This document shows, in pieces, positions 49,514 to 54,060 of a DNA stretch of 54,060 nt. This DNA is from Luteolibacter pohnpeiensis. GTDB taxonomy: Bacteria > Verrucomicrobiota > Verrucomicrobiia > Verrucomicrobiales > Akkermansiaceae. The stretch lies in NCBI RefSeq assembly GCF_016595435.1, contig NZ_JAENIJ010000029.1, positions 1 through 54,060 on the forward strand, written 5' to 3'. The notes beneath the pieces were generated by a model. It saw nothing but the letters and a program-made list of their open reading frames with translations, ran no database searches and was not told where the DNA came from. Numbering within the stretch: position 1 is the first letter of the stretch; every line of letters starts with the position of its first letter. A program made the position numbers and the translations under genes.

Positions 49514-51613
49514 CTACTTCGCTGCTTGCGAGTGAAACCACTGGCGCAGTTCCGGTGAGTCGTCTCCCCAGACGCGAACCAATGTCCGGGTTTCCTGATT
49601 TTCTCCGCGCTCCGTCGCAAGCAGCAGCCGGGTCCCATTTTTCTCGACGTCCCATGAATCAAGGTTGCCGCCAGCTGACCAACCATCGGAAAGCAGAGAA
49701 CGGATGAAATCGTGGCGATCCATGCCATTTCGGCTTGAGATCGCGAAAGTGGCGACCGGGCTGGGTGGCGAAATCCCGTGAACTCGTTTTGCGCTGAAAC
49801 ACCAGCGCCGGTTTCGCTCCCACGCACGCAGACGAGGCTGCAGGAAATGGATCAGTGCGAGCGCTGCTCTGGATTTGAAATGATCGAAATCGGCTGCGAT
49901 TCCACGAAGCGGCAACATTCGATTTAGCACCGATTGGTAGCCGGCATTTCCCATGGCGCCGTGGTAAATCACCGAATCTCGGACAGCCCGGACAGGGCCG
50001 CCGCCATAGATGAATCCATCCCATTTCGCCTGGCCGTGTTTGGAAAATTTTTCCGGATGCTTGCCGATCAGGAGTTTCTCCGCGCGACCGTATCCCAGCT
50101 GCTGACGGAGAAACGCGACCAGCGAAGGCCGACGCCAATGCCACACAAACGCGCCGGCCGCGAAGCCCAGCCGGTAGCCTGCTGACCTGAGTCTCCAACA
50201 GAAATCCACGTCATCCCCCGCCGTGCGAAAAATCGGATCAAATCCGCCGATTGCATCGAAAGCCTCCTTGGTCACCGCCAGGTTGCAGCCTGGAAGATGC
50301 TCGGCTTCCACATCGCTCAACATGACATGGCTCGGTGCTCCGGGTGAGGCGCAAACAACCGCTGCCTGCCAGGATTTCGGCGCGGGTGGAAGGTTGGGTC
50401 CACCGACAGCTGCATACATTCCGGTCTCGAAAATTTCCCTCAATCGCGGCAACCACTCCTTGTCCGGTTCGCAATCGTCATCGGTGAAGGCGAGGATTTT
50501 TCCAACTGCTGCAGCGGCTCCCGCATTTCGCGCGGCGCTGAGACCGCCAGGTTGCAATCTCAGCAATCGCACCCACGGAAACTGCTCGGCCACCACGTCA
50601 CCAGTGCCATCTGTTGAGCCATCATCGACTACGATGGTCTCGAAATGCCCACCGCGGATTTGCTGAATCGCTTCCAGGCATGCCTCGATGCGGCCTTTTC
50701 CATTTCTGGTGCAAACAATGACCGAGATGGAGAGGTCCGATTGCAGAGCTGCTGGAAAGTTGGGTAGGGCTTCTCGAATCGCCTGCAAAGCGGGCTTCGG
50801 TTTCCCCGCGCGATCGGTGATGCCGAAATCCCAATCGAGCACTTCTTCACCATTGTTGAGCCAGCGGTCGCTCCAGGAGTAGGCGGTCATTCCAGCGACT
50901 TCCTGTTCAGCGGCAATTTGCCATGCCCAGCGGAAGGCTTCGGCCTGTTTTTCCAGGCCATTTCGCTGCGAATCCAATCCGAATTCCGAAATCACGAGGG
51001 GTCGATCGCCTGCGATGTGGTGCAAGCGCTGCATGTAATTTCGGAACGCCTTTGGATCCTCAAGGTAGATGTTGAACGCGCTGAAGTCCGCATTTTCCGG
51101 CTCCAAATACTCGGTGCTCGGGTAATTGGCGTAGGCAAACAATACATTTGGTGCCAGTGACTTACCGATGGTGATCAGTTCTTCGATTTTTTCCCGAACT
51201 TCCACAGGTCCCATCCAGCGGACCAGGTCTGCGAGGATTTCATTCCCGACGAAAATCCCCGCTAGTGCCGGGTGCTGCGCTGTTTCGCGCAAGTATTCCT
51301 GAAGCTGGACCGCTGCGGCGGAAAACAGCGCGGGGCAGTCCAGGAAATCCGCATTCATTCGCCAATTCAGACCGCCAAATACTTTGAATCCATGGTTTGC
51401 GGCAGCGTCCAACAACGATTTTTCGGGCAGTTCATAGAGCCTCAAACTGTTGAATCCGGCGGCACCGATCTGGGAAAAATCCGAATCGAACGAATCCGGC
51501 CAGCCACCGGGGAAGGGGCCATAAGTCACCGCCTTGATCCAGACACGACGATCCCCGACGCGGAAGAATTTCCCGTCTGTCCGCCAATGCCCATCCAGGG
51601 AATCCTTCACCAC
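49514..51613 (-). CDS. Glycoside hydrolase / GT2 glycosyltransferase fusion
   Basis: The frame codes 699 residues from a GTG. Residues 1-290 are a TIM-barrel hydrolase of the GH2/GH5 clan: RVWIKAVTYGPFPGGWP, AAGFNSLRLYELPEKSLLDA, acid/base Glu125 in GIFVGNEI, nucleophile Glu210 in PLVISEFGLD, and MTAYSWSDRWLNNGEEVLDW. Residues 292-560 are a GT2 domain: LSISVIVCTRNGKGRIEACL, FETIVVDDGSTDGTGDVVAE, GGLSAARNAGAAAAVGKILA, the acidic DDD at 378-380, and GDDVDFCWRLRSAGYRLGFA. The C-terminal 140 residues have no recognised domain. No signal peptide or membrane helix is visible, so cytoplasmic or peripheral action is likely. The product is unknown; polysaccharide synthesis or remodelling is inferred. 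Confidence 0.85.
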   Translation of the reverse strand: MVKDSLDGHWRTDGKFFRVGDRRVWIKAVTYGPFPGGWPDSFDSDFSQIGAAGFNSLRLYELPEKSLLDAAANHGFKVFGGLNWRMNADFLDCPALFSAAAVQLQEYLRETAQHPALAGIFVGNEILADLVRWMGPVEVREKIEELITIGKSLAPNVLFAYANYPSTEYLEPENADFSAFNIYLEDPKAFRNYMQRLHHIAGDRPLVISEFGLDSQRNGLEKQAEAFRWAWQIAAEQEVAGMTAYSWSDRWLNNGEEVLDWDFGITDRAGKPKPALQAIREALPNFPAALQSDLSISVIVCTRNGKGRIEACLEAIQQIRGGHFETIVVDDGSTDGTGDVVAEQFPWVRLLRLQPGGLSAARNAGAAAAVGKILAFTDDDCEPDKEWLPRLREIFETGMYAAVGGPNLPPAPKSWQAAVVCASPGAPSHVMLSDVEAEHLPGCNLAVTKEAFDAIGGFDPIFRTAGDDVDFCWRLRSAGYRLGFAAGAFVWHWRRPSLVAFLRQQLGYGRAEKLLIGKHPEKFSKHGQAKWDGFIYGGGPVRAVRDSVIYHGAMGNAGYQSVLNRMLPLRGIAADFDHFKSRAALALIHFLQPRLRAWERNRRWCFSAKRVHGISPPSPVATFAISSRNGMDRHDFIRSLLSDGWSAGGNLDSWDVEKNGTRLLLATERGENQETRTLVRVWGDDSPELRQWFHSQAAK

Positions 51614-51739
51614 GCGGCGACACTAAATGCCTACCAGTGGATTCCGAAATCCAAAAATGGCCCGATTCTGACTCTGTCGCCACCGAATCCTGGCAATGAG
51701 TTGGTAAATTCTGAATGGATGGCAATTTGAGCCTCGTCT

Positions 51740-52417
51740 TCACAGCTCCGCAGCGGGATTTGGTAAAGCAGTTTCAGTCAGAAGGTTTTTCAGGCGTTGC
51801 TTCCAAGCTTCGATGACCAATCCACGATCAGAATCGGTGCCATGGGCAGCGCTCCAGGCCACGAATGGAGAGAGCGGGGAAAATCCATTGAAGCGAAAAA
51901 TTCCGTGGTGAATGGGTGCCAGTAGGACTTCAAGAGAGGCATGCGGTCCTCGGCCGGAATATTTTTCTTCATCACTTCCCGTCGTCATCAAAACCATCGC
52001 CCGTTTTCCTTGGAAATGGCCGGTATCATACCATCGCCCGGCTCCATAGAATCGATCATACGCAAACACACGGTCCACCCAGCCTTTGAGGATGGCAGGC
52101 ATGGAAAACCACCACAGCGGGAAGGAAAATATCAGCAGGTCACACGCTTCGATCTTGCGCATTTCTGTCTCAAGATCCGCCGCGAAGCCGTTGTGATTTG
52201 TCGCATAAGTTTCTTCAACTTGCTGCTTCAGATAGTCGGGGTTTGCGACGCTACGGAAGTTTCTCCGATCGGATACGGGATCAAATTTCATCGCGTAAAG
52301 GTCTGAAAATACGACTTCATGCCCTTGACGTGTGAGCACCTCTTTAGCCGTTTGAGCTAGTGCAGAGGAAAAGCTTTTCGGTTCGTGGTGAGCGTGGACG
52401 ATCAAAATATTCGACAT
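51740..52417 (-). CDS. NAD(P)H quinone reductase, flavodoxin-like fold
   Basis: The ATG at 52417 (MSNILIVHAHHEPKSFSSAL) gives 225 residues; the frame upstream would cross the divergent promoter. The flavodoxin-2 family is identified by ILIVHAHHEPKSFSSALAQT (FMN phosphate loop), VVFSDLYAMKFDPVSD, ACDLLIFSFPLWWFSMPAIL, KGWVDRVFAYDRFYGAGRWY and MVLMTTGSDEEKYSGRG. These are DT-diaphorase/MdaB-like FMN or FAD quinone reductases that carry out two-electron reduction. It is divergent from an HxlR gene (84 bp between starts), a common regulator/target pair. Confidence 0.9.
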   Translation of the reverse strand: MSNILIVHAHHEPKSFSSALAQTAKEVLTRQGHEVVFSDLYAMKFDPVSDRRNFRSVANPDYLKQQVEETYATNHNGFAADLETEMRKIEACDLLIFSFPLWWFSMPAILKGWVDRVFAYDRFYGAGRWYDTGHFQGKRAMVLMTTGSDEEKYSGRGPHASLEVLLAPIHHGIFRFNGFSPLSPFVAWSAAHGTDSDRGLVIEAWKQRLKNLLTETALPNPAAEL

Positions 52418-52460
52418 GAGCCAACCATGGGCCGAAACTCCCAAATCGGCAATTACCCAC

Positions 52461-52484
52461 CATTTTGTCACTTACTAACTTAAA
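52461..52484. promoter_or_regulatory. Inverted repeat in the divergent HxlR / quinone reductase promoter
   Basis: CACTTACTAACTTAAAAGTG has arms CACTT and AAGTG around ten bases and lies between the two divergent starts. HxlR-type repressors commonly bind such AT-rich imperfect palindromes in this position. No experimental consensus is invoked. Confidence 0.35.
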
Positions 52485-52501
52485 AGTGCTAATTATTGAT
52501 A

Positions 52502-52855
52502 ATGAATCAGCAAGAATGTCCAATTACTTTCACCCTTGAGGTGATCGGCGGTAAATGGAAGCCCTACATCCTGCATTTTTTAGCAGCGCGGCCACTTCGC
52601 TCCGGTGAATTGGGTCGGTTGATTCCGCAGGCAAGTGGGAAGATGCTCACGCAACAACTTCGGGAGCTGGAACGCGATGCGGTGATCCGGCGAAAAGTTT
52701 ATCAGCAGGTCCCCCCGAAAGTGGAATATAGCCTGACTCCTCACGGCGAAACCTTGATGCCAATTCTGGATGCGATGTGTGCCTGGGGTCGCCAAAATCC
52801 TCCGGCAAAAGCAGGCAAAGTTCGCCAGCGACAGGCCCGTATGGGAGGCGATTAG
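52502..52855 (+). CDS. HxlR-family transcriptional regulator
   Basis: The ATG at 52502 gives 117 residues; a TTG at 52496 would add two. The family motif is complete: CPITFTLEVIGGKWKPYILH, FLAARPLRSGELGRLIPQAS, GKMLTQQLRELERDAVIRRK, QQVPPKVEYSLTPHGETLMP and ILDAMCAWGRQNPP. The conserved N-terminal Cys of redox- or electrophile-sensing HxlR proteins is present (ECPIT, Cys6). It probably represses the divergent quinone reductase gene and is relieved by quinones or aldehydes; that part is inference. Confidence 0.93.
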   Translation: MNQQECPITFTLEVIGGKWKPYILHFLAARPLRSGELGRLIPQASGKMLTQQLRELERDAVIRRKVYQQVPPKVEYSLTPHGETLMPILDAMCAWGRQNPPAKAGKVRQRQARMGGD

Positions 52856-52881
52856 TTGATTCCCGGACTCAAAAAACGAAA

Positions 52882-52919
52882 AATCCACCAGGAAAGAAAA
52901 AATCCTTTCCAGGTGGATT
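52882..52919 (-). terminator. Strong (bidirectional) terminator at the end of the collagen-like gene
   Basis: AATCCACC-A-GGAAAG and CTTTCC-A-GGTGGATT form a 14-bp stem with one A-A mismatch. On the minus strand it is followed by TTTTTCGTTTTTT, a good intrinsic terminator 28 bp after the stop of the gene at 52948. On the plus strand it lies just after the HxlR gene and may terminate that too. Confidence 0.88.
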
Positions 52920-52947
52920 AGTGGTTTAGCCTAGTTCGAGACTGATA

Positions 52948-54060
52948 TTAATTAAGTCGTTGGGCGGTGACGAAGAAATAATAGTAATTCGAACCGTCGG
53001 TCGTAGCATGGAATGTGCAGTTATACCATTCTCCATTGGGGAAGGTTACCATGGCGTTGACATATTCGGCATATGTCGCAGTGGTTGAGAAGTCATCGTT
53101 TCCATCAATTCTGTAAGAATATGCATCAGTTGCAATTACAGTATTGGCTCCTGTAATATAAGCATTATTTGTTGAGAGTGAGGAGATGCTGAATGAAATG
53201 GAATCGCTGGTGGTATTATAAAATTTTGGAGAAGTGTTACCATTCGTCGTTGATTCCATGAAATCGAGTCTAAGCCCGTTGATATAAACGTAATCAGGAT
53301 TATTCGTTGCCAACTCACTGGCTACTTGACGGTTGGTGGTAGTCACATTCCCGACAGCTTTCCCGGACATTAATCTGCGGCTGCCTGAATTTGCTCTGAA
53401 GGTGGCATAGGGAACGACCATCATGCAGCTTCTGATTTCTCCGATCTCGAACGGATTCGTACCACCAGTTAAAGAGTCCTTACTGGTGACGATGCGGTTC
53501 CATTCCTCACCATCCCACATGTACATGGTGTTGGCGTCGACAGCTGCTGCGCCAGAGCCTGCCGCTTCGATGTTATGAACAATCAAGCCTGTTGCGGGTG
53601 ATGGGATCGTGACCGTGTCCACGTTGCTGGTCAGTTGCACCCGTGGCGGCAGAAACCCTTTGTTCGAATCAGTCAGGTCGAGAATGGCGCTGGCATCCGG
53701 AGTTGTGGTTCCAATCCCCACCCGGCCAGTGCCGCTGGTGGAAAAGGACAAGGTATTCGAGTCCTGAGTCACCACGCGATCGCCAGTCAGCGTTCCGTCG
53801 GCAACATAAATATTCGAGGCTCCTGGCAGGATGACGCTATTTCCATCTGAGATCGAGAGAGTTCCATCGGTCCCTAACGAGAGGGTCTGGTTGTCGCCAT
53901 CCAGTAGATTCGTCGGAACATCGGTAAGGCCGTCCCATGAGGTGGTGCCTGCAGGTCCAGTTGCGCCAGTTGCTCCAGTTGCTCCAGTTGCTCCAGTTGC
54001 TCCAGTTGCTCCAGTTGCTCCAGTTGCTCCAGTTGCTCCAGTTGCTCCAGTTGCTCCAGT
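52948..54060 (-). CDS. Surface or tail-fibre-like protein with collagen-like repeats, C-terminal part
   Basis: The frame fills 371 codons and runs off the window edge, so the N-terminus is missing. From the edge inward it starts with Gly-Ala-Thr triplets (about 11 visible), then [37 protein letters not shown] and [20 protein letters not shown], the latter a motif of phage-tail-like and adhesin proteins, then [14 protein letters not shown]-terminal domain of about 200 residues follows ([64 protein letters not shown]). Collagen-like Gly-X-Y stalks with this GIGT motif occur on cell surfaces and prophage fibres; which applies is unknown. Confidence 0.8.
   Translation of the reverse strand, partial: TGATGATGATGATGATGATGATGATGATGATGATGPAGTTSWDGLTDVPTNLLDGDNQTLSLGTDGTLSISDGNSVILPGASNIYVADGTLTGDRVVTQDSNTLSFSTSGTGRVGIGTTTPDASAILDLTDSNKGFLPPRVQLTSNVDTVTIPSPATGLIVHNIEAAGSGAAAVDANTMYMWDGEEWNRIVTSKDSLTGGTNPFEIGEIRSCMMVVPYATFRANSGSRRLMSGKAVGNVTTTNRQVASELATNNPDYVYINGLRLDFMESTTNGNTSPKFYNTTSDSISFSISSLSTNNAYITGANTVIATDAYSYRIDGNDDFSTTATYAEYVNAMVTFPNGEWYNCTFHATTDGSNYYYFFVTAQRLN
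53956..54060 (-). repeat. 9-bp tandem repeat coding Gly-Ala-Thr
   Basis: Plus-strand units TCCAGTTGC recur with one variant (GCCAGTTGC at 53965) from 53956 to the window edge, about 11.7 copies, perfectly in frame. On the coding strand each unit is GGAGCAACT-like and gives one Gly-X-Y triplet, so copy-number change would lengthen or shorten the stalk without a frameshift. Confidence 0.9.

Noticed and set aside
52461..52484. Possible promoter -10/-35 pair in the HxlR / quinone reductase gap
   Set aside because: AT-rich hexamers are present, but none has proper spacing on either strand; only the inverted repeat was kept, at low confidence.
53956..54060. Regular short repeats as a possible CRISPR array
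   Set aside because: The units are 9 bp, contiguous without spacers, and in frame with a coding region.

Overview
The window looks like a chromosome segment of a Verrucomicrobiota bacterium, probably Verrucomicrobiales. This rests on gene content, not on a marker gene. It carries a very large ThuA / beta-propeller / CxxCH cytochrome protein of the type seen in Planctomycetes and Verrucomicrobia. It also has Gram-negative envelope genes (lpxD, Skp/OmpH), a long yeast-like leuA, and many secreted proteins with Sec, Tat or lipoprotein signals. Most of the segment is GC-rich. Bases about 700-5,500 are clearly AT-richer and look like accessory DNA.

Region 1 (1-6,600) is an Rhs tip graveyard. An IS3-type element ends at base 160. 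Directly beside it are two 5'-truncated copies of an Rhs core (161-964 and 1,655-2,882) with unrelated C-terminal tips. The first is frameshifted. The second has a zincin-like HEQMH tip. Small AT-rich secreted or lipoprotein ORFs follow the tips, and a short repeat (GATCGGTGTAGAAAA) recurs three times between cassettes. A third, start-less tip-like remnant lies at 4,500-4,718.

Region 2 (6,700-12,200) holds a DUF2891 protein, a Tat-exported sugar isomerase/epimerase-like protein, a fasciclin-domain protein and a GH97 glycosidase with an NPCBM domain. Region 3 (12,177-24,900) is mainly housekeeping: purEK, an OmpR-type two-component system, leuA, lpxD, ompH, two tiny lipoproteins, leuCD, a HAD phosphatase and a Nudix hydrolase. 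Upstream of leuA I find a leucine-rich leader peptide and a perfect 16-bp palindrome.

Region 4 (24,900-32,700) has an AraC regulator next to the 1,418-residue cytochrome protein. A membrane protein / winged-helix regulator pair follows, then an IspH-like protein in which all three iron-sulfur cysteines appear replaced. Near-identical CTTTG-N5-CAAAG palindromes lie at the membrane-protein gene and before the IspH-like gene, tying the three genes into one probable regulon. Region 5 (32,600-40,500) holds a ligase-associated DEXH helicase with PdeM, lpd, a prolyl oligopeptidase and a universal stress protein.

Region 6 (40,500-47,300) is an envelope-stress-like block. It has secreted and Spy-like proteins around an ECF sigma factor, then a BlaI repressor with paired operators. 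Next comes a BlaR1-like M56 protease fused to a penicillin-binding domain whose catalytic serine is lost, and then a periplasmic coiled-coil protein. Region 7 (47,400-54,060) has exodeoxyribonuclease III, queA, a glycoside hydrolase / GT2 fusion, an HxlR-regulated quinone reductase, and the end of a surface or tail-fibre-like protein with collagen-like Gly-Ala-Thr repeats running off the window.

I saw no rRNA, tRNA or CRISPR array. All family names come from reading motifs by eye; no database search was possible.
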